Positions 30,409 through 37,824 of a DNA stretch of 54,787 nt are shown here, one piece after another. The notes below the pieces were generated by a model. That model searched no databases and had not been told where the DNA came from. It saw only the letters and a list, made by a program, of their open reading frames with translations. Both the position numbers and the translations under genes were made by a program. The stretch lies in IMG/VR virus record IMGVR_UViG_3300037233_000021, positions 1-54,787 of that record; one strand, given 5' to 3'. How positions within the stretch are numbered: the stretch's first letter is position 1; every line of letters begins with the position of its first letter. Source of the stretch: a virus.

Positions 30409-30415
30409 GCAGTCG

Positions 30416-30994
30416 TTAAACCTTTGAGGGTTCGACTGAGCCTATCGCTTGTTCTGTTGGGCTATCCGGCGCGGGTGTCGCTTTCCGTATGCGCGCCGTC
30501 TTGCGTTGTGCTGAAGCCGTTGTGTTTCGCTTTGCATTGAGTTTCATCGTATGAATGGGCGGTGCGCTGTACGGGTCAATCAGACATGATACCTCAACTG
30601 CCTTGGCTGCACCAGCCCCCATATACATCGCGCCCATCGCCGCCTTCGCGCCGGACCCTATAGCGTAGAACTCGTTGAGAACCTTCTCCCCCCTGCACCA
30701 TTTGTCCCACTCATAGAGTCCGTCAGCCTGCAACACCAGAACGGAAAAGTCAGCATCGCCGTGGATCAGATTATCTGGCGGGTCTTTACCGGAGCCAAGC
30801 CAATCAACGAAGACTAGCCCGCTGAACGTCTCTCCTGCAGTAGCCAAGATTACTTCTTGCTGAACCCCGTTGACCAGGATGGACTTCCGAAACAGCTTCT
30901 CGCAGATGAACACTCGCGCACCACCGGCATCGGTGTGTGTTGTGGTGCGGCTGTCCGCAGCTAGGATACCTGCCCGGTACGCAATAGTTGTCAT
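30416..30994 (-). CDS. HslV/proteasome-like Ntn hydrolase
   Basis: 192 residues. After loss of Met the chain starts with Thr: TTIAYRAGILAADSRTT, with Asp at about 13 and Lys at about 32 (CEKLFRK), in the positions of the T1/D17/K33 set of HslV and proteasome β subunits. ATAGETFSG, FYAIGSGAKAAMGAMYMGA and AVEVSCLIDPYSAPPI also follow the Ntn order of phage T1-type peptidases. Probably a homo-oligomeric peptidase of 20-24 subunits; the ATPase partner is not visible. Polar C-terminal tail of 45 residues. Role in capsid maturation or host takeover is inferred. Confidence 0.8.
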   Translation of the reverse strand: MTTIAYRAGILAADSRTTTHTDAGGARVFICEKLFRKSILVNGVQQEVILATAGETFSGLVFVDWLGSGKDPPDNLIHGDADFSVLVLQADGLYEWDKWCRGEKVLNEFYAIGSGAKAAMGAMYMGAGAAKAVEVSCLIDPYSAPPIHTMKLNAKRNTTASAQRKTARIRKATPAPDSPTEQAIGSVEPSKV

Positions 30995-31530
30995 GCGCGC
31001 AGCTCGTTGTAGCGCTGCAGGAAGATGTCCACAATCTGGTTCTCGTTCATCACTGGGAAGATTTGCGGGATGTAGATGTCGCGGTCGAACGGAATGAACC
31101 GCGTGATGTTCGGGTGCATGAGGTCGCGCGCCTCTGCGATCAACGCAAGGTGATCAGCTTCCTTGACATACTCCCACTCTGAGGCGGTGCAGGTCACACC
31201 GTGCGAGCGCCAGATGACCTGACGAATCTTGTCGCCAGCCTCGATGACTGCCGGTGCCAAATGCTTGGCCGGTGTCGGGATGTCACCGAACACGGCTTCC
31301 TCGATGTCGTGCATCAGTGCCGGGAGAGCGAGCCTGTACGGTACATTGAGACTGACCCACACGCTGTGCTCAGCGACTGAGTACGTGACCCCCTTCTTCG
31401 TGTGACCGGCGAACCGATTCACTCGCGCCAGTGACAGCGCAAGCTCCTCGATCCCAACCTCGTCTGCCGTATCGAACGAGTTGAGGTCTACCGTGACCCC
31501 GTTGCTGAACGTCATGAACTTAGGTGTCAT
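30991..31530 (-). CDS. HD-domain phosphohydrolase (YfbR/DatZ-like)
   Basis: 179 residues. RVNRFAGHTKKGVTYSVAEH (H55), ALMHDIEEAVFGDIPTP (HD at 74-75) and EAD (126) match the H...HD...D metal site of YfbR-like 5'-nucleotidases and phage dNTPases. Start ATG with AGGAAGAG upstream; ATGA-coupled to the Ntn hydrolase. It probably hydrolyses dNMP or dNTP. DatZ of 2-aminoadenine phages belongs to this fold, but no PurZ is seen here. Confidence 0.8.
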   Translation of the reverse strand: MTPKFMTFSNGVTVDLNSFDTADEVGIEELALSLARVNRFAGHTKKGVTYSVAEHSVWVSLNVPYRLALPALMHDIEEAVFGDIPTPAKHLAPAVIEAGDKIRQVIWRSHGVTCTASEWEYVKEADHLALIAEARDLMHPNITRFIPFDRDIYIPQIFPVMNENQIVDIFLQRYNELRA

Positions 31531-31577
31531 TGCACTCTTCCTGGTGTAGGGGAAAGGATTCGCTCTGCGATATTCAT
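31527..31577 (-). CDS. Possible coupling peptide, 16 residues
   Basis: A short frame (NIAERILSPTPGRVQ) between the DUF5664 gene and the HD gene, with an ATGA overlap downstream. Real expression not established. Confidence 0.3.
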   Translation of the reverse strand: MNIAERILSPTPGRVQ

Positions 31578-31590
31578 CTCACCCTGCGCC

Positions 31591-32055
31591 TCACACTGGT
31601 AGCAAGGCGTAGCCTTTATTGAGTTCGCCGAGGGAATGCCGAACGTCGGCGATAGACTGCAGGAACGCCTCTTCAGGAGACAAGGCTGAATCAAGCTCCG
31701 CCTCAATCTCCCGGCGCACCGCGTCCTCGCGTAACTCAGAGATGATCTCTTCGCGCTCCTCTTGCTCGATGTCGAGCTGGAGCTGCGCCGACAGCCGCCA
31801 GATGGCTTTGGCAAGGTGCCACTGACCGTCAGTGTCCTTCTTAATGCCCATGCCATAATCGAACTGGTGACGCCACGCGGTGTTCATCTGGTCGGTAGAT
31901 TTCTCGCGCGCCCAGTGCAGCTGCTCTCCGGGGTTGTGCTGGTTGTTGCCAACCACCGCGACATTACACACCGCCAGCCACGCCTTGACGAAGTAGCCGA
32001 ACATGAACGTGTAGAGCGGGATGGCCTTACGATCTTTGTCTGTGGTCGGAAGCAT
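31591..32055 (-). CDS. dATP/dGTP diphosphohydrolase-like protein (DUF5664)
   Basis: 154 residues. The start at 32055 is in a TAATG overlap with the upstream gene. The N-terminal domain KDRKAIPLYTFMFGYFVKAW, then VGNNQHNPGEQLHWAREKST and WRHQFDYG match the DUF5664 family, described as dATP/dGTP diphosphohydrolases. The C-terminal half is a charged coiled helix. Sits beside the HD phosphohydrolase, suggesting a nucleotide-pool module. Confidence 0.75.
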   Translation of the reverse strand: MLPTTDKDRKAIPLYTFMFGYFVKAWLAVCNVAVVGNNQHNPGEQLHWAREKSTDQMNTAWRHQFDYGMGIKKDTDGQWHLAKAIWRLSAQLQLDIEQEEREEIISELREDAVRREIEAELDSALSPEEAFLQSIADVRHSLGELNKGYALLPV

Positions 32056-32879
32056 TACTCTTGCTCTATATTGAAGTGCTCGTACATCTTGTGCTTGCCG
32101 GTGAACTGTCCGACGATGCGACCCTTGGTGATCCACACGTTATGGATCTGCTCGAAGTCAGGCTTGTCACCGAGTTCAAACTTATGCACGTTTCCTGTGC
32201 AGAAGTCACCCATGAAAGTAGCCTCGTCGTGTCCAAAGATCACGCTGAACAAGTCAGGAGGAGAGAAGAACTCAACGTCATGCTTTGTAAGGCATGGGTG
32301 CGTGTGGTAGTTGGCAACGAAGTCGACACCACGCGGAACCGTGTGCGGCATGGACGTGTTGTCTCCAGCATACTCGGTGGACGGAGGAAAATAAACATAC
32401 TTGCCGCTTGGAAGCCTGCCAATCGCTCCGCCCCACTCGTACACGTCGCCGTACTCAGTGTCAATATTCTTGAGCGCTGCGATTGCAGCCTCGTCTGCCG
32501 TATCGAACGGAATGACCTTAGCCTCTTGAGGAATCGACATCACGTCCATCTTGACGAGCGAAGGAGCGACAGCGACCGGCTGCGCGATGCCGCCGTATAC
32601 CGTGGCGTCTCCGAAGCACAGGCTCATACCGATGTGCGCGTGTTCGCCAATTTGCTGACTGGCAGTTGCCGCCAATGCAATCGTGGCCTCTGTGCAGGAG
32701 TCCTTATCAGGAAAGCCGTTGACAAACCATTTCACAACTTCGCCGTTCGAGTCATCGAACGCAGCGGTGAGTAGCATCACGCGCGTATGTAGCGGGTCGG
32801 CCTTATCTTCTGCGTGAGCACCTGCTGAAAGCGCGATGCCAAGAGCTAAGGCTACAAGGTACGTGATCCAATTTTTCAT
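32055..32879 (-). CDS. Exported DUF4329/JAB-like protein
   Basis: 274 residues. GGAG lies nine bases before the start. A Sec signal peptide (WITYLVALALGIALSAGAHA) gives periplasmic export. Residues about 125-240 carry DTADEAAIAALKNI, YGDVYEWGGAIG, GKYVYFPPS, and YHTHPCLTKHDVEFFSPPD, the H-x-H...S-x-x-D zinc pattern of JAMM-type metalloproteases, in the order of DUF4329 domains known from polymorphic toxin and cell-wall proteins. The first 120 residues have a CTEA/CFGD cysteine pair. Sits, oddly, in the nucleotide-pool cluster. Substrate unknown. Confidence 0.75.
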   Translation of the reverse strand: MKNWITYLVALALGIALSAGAHAEDKADPLHTRVMLLTAAFDDSNGEVVKWFVNGFPDKDSCTEATIALAATASQQIGEHAHIGMSLCFGDATVYGGIAQPVAVAPSLVKMDVMSIPQEAKVIPFDTADEAAIAALKNIDTEYGDVYEWGGAIGRLPSGKYVYFPPSTEYAGDNTSMPHTVPRGVDFVANYHTHPCLTKHDVEFFSPPDLFSVIFGHDEATFMGDFCTGNVHKFELGDKPDFEQIHNVWITKGRIVGQFTGKHKMYEHFNIEQE

Positions 32880-32909
32880 TTGCTTCTCCGTAAGGTAAGG
32901 GGGAGTATA

Positions 32910-33821
32910 TCAGGTCTTGCGGCGCTTGGAGGTTAAATGTCCGTACCGGCGCTTCAAGTAACTCAGAGAGACCGTCATCAGGTCAAAATAGCCCTCGTGC
33001 ACCTCGTGGAACACCAGGATGCCGCGCCAGTGCGTGTTGCCCTGTGGGCTCAGGTACTTCTCGAAATGAGGGTACGCGCTGCCCGCGATGATGCCCCACT
33101 GCAGGACCCCACCGAGCGGCATACAGGCGATGTCCAGCCCCTGCTGGTGCCCGCTCACCGCGCTGCGGCCCTCGCGGATCAGCTGCGCGCGAGCATTCGG
33201 TGCGCCGCGCTTGGTCTGCCCGACCGTGCCGGACGCCGACCGTGGGAAGTAGTGACAGTACGCGACCCCGTCGATCACCACCGGCTGTAGGAACGGGTAG
33301 ACCTCGAAACCGAACTGCTCGTAGTTCAGATCCTTGATGGAGAGTGCGCCCTCCAGCTTGGCGTCGGACTCGACAGCTCGATCTATGCGGTCCTCGTGAT
33401 TGCCGAGCGTCAGCACTTTACGGGTTGACTGCGGCACGTACTGCATCAGGCGCTCCATAGCGAGATTGGAGGTCGCGATATCAGCCATGTACCTCTTGCC
33501 TTCGTGTGCCTTTTTGCCAACGTCGTAGGAGCTGAGAGAGTTCATGTCCGCGAAGTCCCCGATTTGCACCAGGACGTCTGGCTTTCTGTCCGCGATATAG
33601 TGACTAACCCAGGTCAAAAAGTCGGTAGAGACCCCTGGGCGGATCTGACAGTCAGGCACCATGATGTGGCTGACAGTGGTTTTTTTGGCACCAGACTCGG
33701 TCTTGACCTGACGGATAAGTCTACGAGCACTCCCTCCGTCTATCCCCAGCGCGCGACCGATCTCCTCGCCGGACTTCCCTTTGGCTACCAGCTTCTCTAT
33801 CCTGTCGCGTCGCTTGGTCAT
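32910..33821 (-). CDS. Calcineurin-like metallophosphoesterase with N-terminal HTH
   Basis: 303 residues. A helix-turn-helix head (KLVAKGKSGEEIGRALGIDG, then GGSARRLIRQVK) precedes a calcineurin-like fold: PDCQI (57-59), GDFAD (88-92), LTLGNHEDRIDR, CHYFPR, SGHQQGLDIACMP. The first motif has Q in place of the usual H. Such phage phosphoesterases may act on nucleic acids or cyclic nucleotides. ATGA-coupled to the small terminase gene. Confidence 0.85.
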   Translation of the reverse strand: MTKRRDRIEKLVAKGKSGEEIGRALGIDGGSARRLIRQVKTESGAKKTTVSHIMVPDCQIRPGVSTDFLTWVSHYIADRKPDVLVQIGDFADMNSLSSYDVGKKAHEGKRYMADIATSNLAMERLMQYVPQSTRKVLTLGNHEDRIDRAVESDAKLEGALSIKDLNYEQFGFEVYPFLQPVVIDGVAYCHYFPRSASGTVGQTKRGAPNARAQLIREGRSAVSGHQQGLDIACMPLGGVLQWGIIAGSAYPHFEKYLSPQGNTHWRGILVFHEVHEGYFDLMTVSLSYLKRRYGHLTSKRRKT

Positions 33822-34618
33822 TCTGTTTCCTTGTCTGTAGAGGGTTGCCTGGGAGCGGGAGCTTGGGCTGCCGGAGACCCTGCAGGAATAATCTCCGACC
33901 TTATGCCCGTAGCTCCCGCCACCAGGACTTCAGAGTGTACAGGAATCGCGTTCGCATCGCGAGCTTTAGATACAAGATCTGCAGCTTTTCGCATCATCGA
34001 TTCGAGTAACATTAAATCAGCAGTCGGGAGCTTAGATAGCATAGCATGCCCGACCGAGTCTCCGACCTTAGATCCAGCGGGCAGCAGCGGCGTGTTGGCG
34101 AACATACCGATGGTCTTCCCAAGCATCTGTTTCGCCTTGAGCTTGTCGATCAGCTTGACCTCGCCAAGCACTGCGATCATCGGGCACGTCTCGTTAGGCT
34201 TACTGGGGTCTGGCTTCCAGTCCCAGTCCGGTATATAGTTCAGCTCGAACTCCTGGATCGCGGATGCTTCCTCGTCGGTAATCTCTGACATCTTCTTCGG
34301 CCTGCTTGCGCCGGTCTCAGGGTCTGAGACGATGAAATTCTTGAACGTGATATCAGTCATCACGGCGATGGATGTCTGGATGGACGACACACTCACGAGA
34401 GCGCTGCGCCTGATCGACGCCTCAAGCTGAGCGATGTACTCCAGGCACAGGGAGCGTACCCTGCGCGCGCTACCAGTGTGTTCTCCGGCCAGTGAGTACC
34501 CACCTGCTTCCAGCGCCTTGCGTGGCGAGCGGGACTTCACCCACTCCACCGCGAACGCGCGCTGCTGCTCGTTCAGGTCTTCAAGGCCGGTGCCTCGACT
34601 GCGGATCATGGACACCAT
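33818..34618 (-). CDS. Terminase small subunit-like protein
   Basis: 266 residues. Start at 34618 with GGAG five bases upstream; an ATGA-coupled ATG at 34609 is an alternative. The head NEQQRAFAVEWVKSRSPRKA, followed by AGGYS and ARRVRSL, is the helix-turn-helix of DNA-binding terminase small subunits. A helical middle and a Pro/Ala C-terminus follow. It is separated from the large subunit by the nucleotide cluster, an unusual arrangement. Confidence 0.7.
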   Translation of the reverse strand: MVSMIRSRGTGLEDLNEQQRAFAVEWVKSRSPRKALEAGGYSLAGEHTGSARRVRSLCLEYIAQLEASIRRSALVSVSSIQTSIAVMTDITFKNFIVSDPETGASRPKKMSEITDEEASAIQEFELNYIPDWDWKPDPSKPNETCPMIAVLGEVKLIDKLKAKQMLGKTIGMFANTPLLPAGSKVGDSVGHAMLSKLPTADLMLLESMMRKAADLVSKARDANAIPVHSEVLVAGATGIRSEIIPAGSPAAQAPAPRQPSTDKETE

Positions 34619-35019
34619 AGCCACTCCCCGTCCTGCATGTAGCGCTGGAAGCTGTCGACGCCCTCTGCCAGTCCGCTGCAAACGTCTGCCCAGTATCCGT
34701 AGGTTCTCATGTTCATCGTGAACGCCAGCTGGTCAGGACTAACCCGTCCGCCTTTCAAGCGCTTCATCTCAAAAAAAGCTCCGTGGTATCCGTGCATGGG
34801 CCACGCGAAAAACAAGTCAGACGCGCCGGGGAGCAGCCCCTGCTTCTTCAAAAAGTTTGAGTACATGGCGCGGTGCTTCGCGTCGCCTGGAAGTTGAGTG
34901 CCGTTCGGAATCAGCATAATCCTATTTCCGAATCCCAGAGCACGGATGTGCTCTACGAGCGCAGCCTGAGCATCCGCCTCGACATCCGGGGTGATCTTTG
35001 GCATATACAGGAAGCGCAT
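34606..35019 (-). CDS. VRR-NUC nuclease
   Basis: 137 residues. IPNGTQLPGDAKHR, LKKQGLLPGASDLFFAWP, YHGAFFEMKRLKGGRVSPDQ and YGYWADVCSGLAEG follow the VRR-NUC order (G--D, E-K, S--Q, conserved Gly/Tyr). These PD-(D/E)XK nucleases cut structured or mismatched DNA and often sit near phage packaging or replication genes. Start may be 35019 or the ATG at 35004; no strong ribosome site at either. Confidence 0.85.
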   Translation of the reverse strand: MRFLYMPKITPDVEADAQAALVEHIRALGFGNRIMLIPNGTQLPGDAKHRAMYSNFLKKQGLLPGASDLFFAWPMHGYHGAFFEMKRLKGGRVSPDQLAFTMNMRTYGYWADVCSGLAEGVDSFQRYMQDGEWLWCP

Positions 35020-35307
35020 TTAATCTATGTCCGCGTCAATCATCTCGATGGCCTCTGCCTTGAACATTTCGATCCAGCCTATAACCGTGATGTCGTCAGA
35101 GATGCCGCGCTGCGCAACGTAGGTATCGCGAAGTTCACCGTCCTTGCTCTCGATGCACACCATGACGATCACGCGCGCAGTATTGCCACGCAGCACTTCT
35201 TTCTCAACCAACTGCTTCGTCTTGTCCAACAGGTCAGCCGGAGTCCAGAGCTTCGGATCATCGAGTCGAGCTGCATCGAGCTTGTCCCTTATTCCTATAA
35301 TCGACAT
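35020..35307 (-). CDS. Protein of 95 residues, unknown
   Basis: Start at 35307 with AAGGAG eight bases upstream. A mixed αβ protein with an SxIGIRDKLDAARLDDPKLW head, VIVMVCIESKDG, and ITVIGWIEMFKAEAIEMIDA at the end. Not recognised. Between two nuclease genes. Confidence 0.6.
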   Translation of the reverse strand: MSIIGIRDKLDAARLDDPKLWTPADLLDKTKQLVEKEVLRGNTARVIVMVCIESKDGELRDTYVAQRGISDDITVIGWIEMFKAEAIEMIDADID

Positions 35308-35678
35308 TCTGCTTTCTCCTTGGAGCTTTTCGGATAGTGCATCCACGCTGGGATGACCTGCAGATTCTCATGAACATGCAGGCCGCTCACGGTTGCCCCA
35401 CAGTACGGTGCTATGTGGTCAACGTGCATCTTCACGCCAGTCTCGTGCTGTAGGTAGGCGGCAAAACGATACGCTAGTTTTATCTTACCACGGTCCGCCC
35501 ACGGTGGCATCCTGTCTAGGCTTCGAGCGCGCTGCACGGACACATTAAACGCGAGGAGCCACGGATGGTCCATCAACCACTTCTGGTTGTATGCTATGTA
35601 CTTGGCGCGATTCAGACGACGCCACTCTACATCCATGACCTTCTTGCGTGCCTTCTGCTCTGGCGTCCAAACCCTCAT
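35295..35678 (-). CDS. HNH endonuclease
   Basis: 127 residues. A basic helical head (EQKARKKVMDVEWRRLNRAK), then KMHVDHIAPYCGATVSGLHV and HENLQVIPAWMHYPKSSKE, an HNH core of the same subtype (VDHI-P--G--VSGLHV---LQ) as 29753-30177. Probably a homing endonuclease. Confidence 0.85.
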   Translation of the reverse strand: MRVWTPEQKARKKVMDVEWRRLNRAKYIAYNQKWLMDHPWLLAFNVSVQRARSLDRMPPWADRGKIKLAYRFAAYLQHETGVKMHVDHIAPYCGATVSGLHVHENLQVIPAWMHYPKSSKEKAECRL

Positions 35679-36058
35679 AGTCTAACTACCCCCTCAAGCA
35701 ACGGGACAGTTTCAACGTGACATCCTGGGATGGCGATGCGCGTGCGGAGCTGGTACATCTTGATGTTCTGCTCGAAGCAGGTAAAGAGATCAATCGTGAT
35801 TCTGTCACCAGTGCGCCAGTACAGAGTCGCAGGCTTCTGGGATGCCTTGCGGAACAGGACCATCTGCTCGTAGAAGAGCCGGAACATGTCATCGAAGTTC
35901 GCGCCGGGTTCACCCTCGTGCTTCTCGATCCGCAGCTCGAAGTATGGCGTGCGGCTGCACGTTGTCCGGTCGCTGGGCCACTCCGCGATTCGGGTCATGG
36001 CTCCCAGGCGGTCCTCATCGAAGAGCCCGCCGATTGCGTCTACGTGGTACTTGTTCAC
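35675..36058 (-). CDS. Protein of 127 residues, unknown, GTG start
   Basis: Start taken at the GTG in the GTGA overlap. It has DAIGGLFDEDRLGAMTRIAE, a β stretch (RTPYFELRIEKHEG), MFRLFYEQMVLFRKASQ and LYWRTGDRITIDLFT. Not recognised; αβ protein in the nuclease cluster. Confidence 0.55.
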   Translation of the reverse strand: MNKYHVDAIGGLFDEDRLGAMTRIAEWPSDRTTCSRTPYFELRIEKHEGEPGANFDDMFRLFYEQMVLFRKASQKPATLYWRTGDRITIDLFTCFEQNIKMYQLRTRIAIPGCHVETVPLLEGVVRL

Positions 36059-36399
36059 TTGAAGCTCACCTTGTGATCGAGACCGGCGAGCGCGAACACA
36101 TCCACGCCAAGCCGCCGACACACCATCTCCAGGAACTCAAGCTGGGTGCCGTACTTTTCTTCCCACTCGCGCACCGTGATCCCGCCGCCGTCGATGGCGT
36201 CAGGTCCGTCGTAGTGATAACGCGGGTGCAGCGGTATAACCAACCAGTCGGAAGTCTTCTGCCCGAGCCCTTTGTGCAGCTTGATGTCGCGCATCGATCC
36301 GCCATGCACATGATGGATGGACGGATTCGGTTGGTTCGAGATGCAGCAGTTCAGCGCAGCAACCCGACTCCAGTGACGCTTCAGTTCAGCTGTTGCCAT
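36055..36399 (-). CDS. Ref-like RecA-dependent nuclease
   Basis: 114 residues. Start at 36399; an earlier ATG overlaps the upstream gene too far. LNCCISNQPNPSIHHVHGGS, GLGQKTSDWLVIPLHPRYHY and EWEEKYGTQLEFLEMVCRRL match the Ref (recombination enhancement function) family of phage P1, with its GS-Q--SD--VIPL--HHH pattern. Ref cuts at RecA-coated D-loops. A recombination role is likely here. Confidence 0.75.
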   Translation of the reverse strand: MATAELKRHWSRVAALNCCISNQPNPSIHHVHGGSMRDIKLHKGLGQKTSDWLVIPLHPRYHYDGPDAIDGGGITVREWEEKYGTQLEFLEMVCRRLGVDVFALAGLDHKVSFK

Positions 36400-36703
36400 A
36401 AAACACCGGGTCAGTTGGGTTGGAGGAATGCAGGCCATCTGTACGACCCTGCAGAAACCAATCTTTGCCGCAGGTGTCGCAGCGAGCAAACACCTTCAGG
36501 TACTTGTACCCATAGTCAAGACCTCGCCGGGAGTTCATGATGTGAGCATCCACGATCTCAACATGCTCGTGAGCACATCTGGACATTATAGTGTCCACCA
36601 ATGTCTCTGTCCTGTATACCAAGATATCCAGGCGGCGAGTAAAGAGCCGATACCATGTGATGGGCCAAGTCACCCTACTCCAAAAGTCTTTAAGGACGTT
36701 CAT
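36386..36703 (-). CDS. Protein of 105 residues with partial zinc knuckle
   Basis: A basic aromatic head (NVLKDFWSRVTWPITWYRLF), a helix, then CAHEHVEIVDAHIMNS and FARCDTCGKDWFLQGR, together a possible Cys/His zinc site. Overlaps the Ref-like gene by 14 bases. Unknown. Confidence 0.55.
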   Translation of the reverse strand: MNVLKDFWSRVTWPITWYRLFTRRLDILVYRTETLVDTIMSRCAHEHVEIVDAHIMNSRRGLDYGYKYLKVFARCDTCGKDWFLQGRTDGLHSSNPTDPVFYGNS

Positions 36704-37382
36704 AGGTCTCTCCGGTCCACTCCCTGAATTGGGCGTGGAGTGTAGTAAATTTCTGAATAGCCAGTGTGTTTCGTGGGTCGTCCAGCTCCGAGCGGCTGTC
36801 TACCCCAATGTGAGACTTGAGCCATGTGGTGGCTGTGGTCTCGTTCCACCCGCCTTCCTGAATCGTCTCGCGCAACCATTCCCAAAACTGGGGGTTCTTG
36901 CCGAGGATAGCTGCGGTGCCGCTCAGCTTCTTGTCGGCCTTGCGGCCCGCAGTCATGTCCCGCTCTACCTTCTCTCGGCGCTCCTGGTTGATAACGGTAT
37001 TGTCATGATCCAGCTCAACTGCCGCTACCATGTAGCGAGTCCCAGCACGATCAGATGTCCGTCGCAAACACCCCGCAAACGCTACTGGCTCCTCAGGGAA
37101 CTCAAACGACACAACCCACCCGCGAGTCGAGTCTCCCCAAGCAGCAAGCATGACATCTCCCTCATATGGCTTTCCGAAAGCCACCGGGTGAGCTGACACA
37201 ACGAACATTGTGCCTGCTCTGTCGCCGGATCTTTTGGTGTACTGTTTAAAAGGATTTGCCTTCTCTGCGCTACCGGGAAGTTGGATTAAGCGAAACCTAA
37301 CTCGCCAGCCATTTCGGTCGCCCCATGATGCGCCGTCAAATTCAACCTCCCCGCTCCACGCGACAATCCTAGAGTTTTCCAT
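36690..37382 (-). CDS. Protein of 230 residues with internal duplication
   Basis: Start at 37382, with GGAGG seven bases upstream. Two units align: WGDRNGWRVRFRL...SGDRAGTMFVVSA (about 20-64) and WGDSTRGWVVSFEF...TSDRAGTRYMVAA (82-121). Each begins WGD--GW-V-F and ends DRAGT--MVA. The C-terminus has FWEWLRE, then ATTWLKSHIGVDSRSELDD and a LHAQFREWTG helix of a type seen at the ends of other phage proteins. No catalytic motif is recognised. Confidence 0.6.
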   Translation of the reverse strand: MENSRIVAWSGEVEFDGASWGDRNGWRVRFRLIQLPGSAEKANPFKQYTKRSGDRAGTMFVVSAHPVAFGKPYEGDVMLAAWGDSTRGWVVSFEFPEEPVAFAGCLRRTSDRAGTRYMVAAVELDHDNTVINQERREKVERDMTAGRKADKKLSGTAAILGKNPQFWEWLRETIQEGGWNETTATTWLKSHIGVDSRSELDDPRNTLAIQKFTTLHAQFREWTGETYERP

Positions 37383-37824
37383 GAAGAGCCTCCACCACAA
37401 CCTTAAGAGTGTCGTCGCCCCACGTACCGAGCGCCGCATTAACGCACCACACCACCACCCTGGTGTTTTCAGGAGTGTATCCAAGCTCTGCAATTTTTCT
37501 ATCCAGACTTGGAGTATACGGAGAGCGCCCGCCGCGTGCATGAAGATCAAAAGCCAAACCGGATAACTCACAGTGTCCGGCTAAAATCTTTCGCAACACC
37601 CACTCAACATTAATAGTCACGAGGTCATGCCTGCGACCGCAATACTTAATCAGGCTGACGGCGCGGCCTCGGGCTGTTTCCCGCCATTTCCTCATAGAGG
37701 CTTTATTTGCATCAGGAAAGCTCACCCTTGACTGTTTGGCTGCGGCATTCAGGCACGCAGCACACCACGACCTGTGGCGGTTTACCCCTTTCTGTCCGCC
37801 ACACTTAGTGCATGCGCTTCTCAT
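37369..37824 (-). CDS. HNH-family endonuclease with N-terminal zinc finger
   Basis: 151 residues. SACTKCGGQKGVNRH and WCAACLNAAAKQ give a zinc knuckle, and HCELSGLAFDLHARGGRSPY, TPSLDRKIAELGYTPENTR and VVWCVNAALGTWG give an HNH-like core of the 'SLDRI-GY--EN-R' type. Inserted next to the primase gene (ATGA overlap). Likely homing enzyme. Confidence 0.75.
   Translation of the reverse strand: MRSACTKCGGQKGVNRHRSWCAACLNAAAKQSRVSFPDANKASMRKWRETARGRAVSLIKYCGRRHDLVTINVEWVLRKILAGHCELSGLAFDLHARGGRSPYTPSLDRKIAELGYTPENTRVVVWCVNAALGTWGDDTLKVVVEALHGKL

Noticed and set aside
30991-32055. 2-aminoadenine (Z) genome modification
   Set aside because: HD and DUF5664 enzymes alone do not show it; PurZ and a Z-specific polymerase are not in the window.
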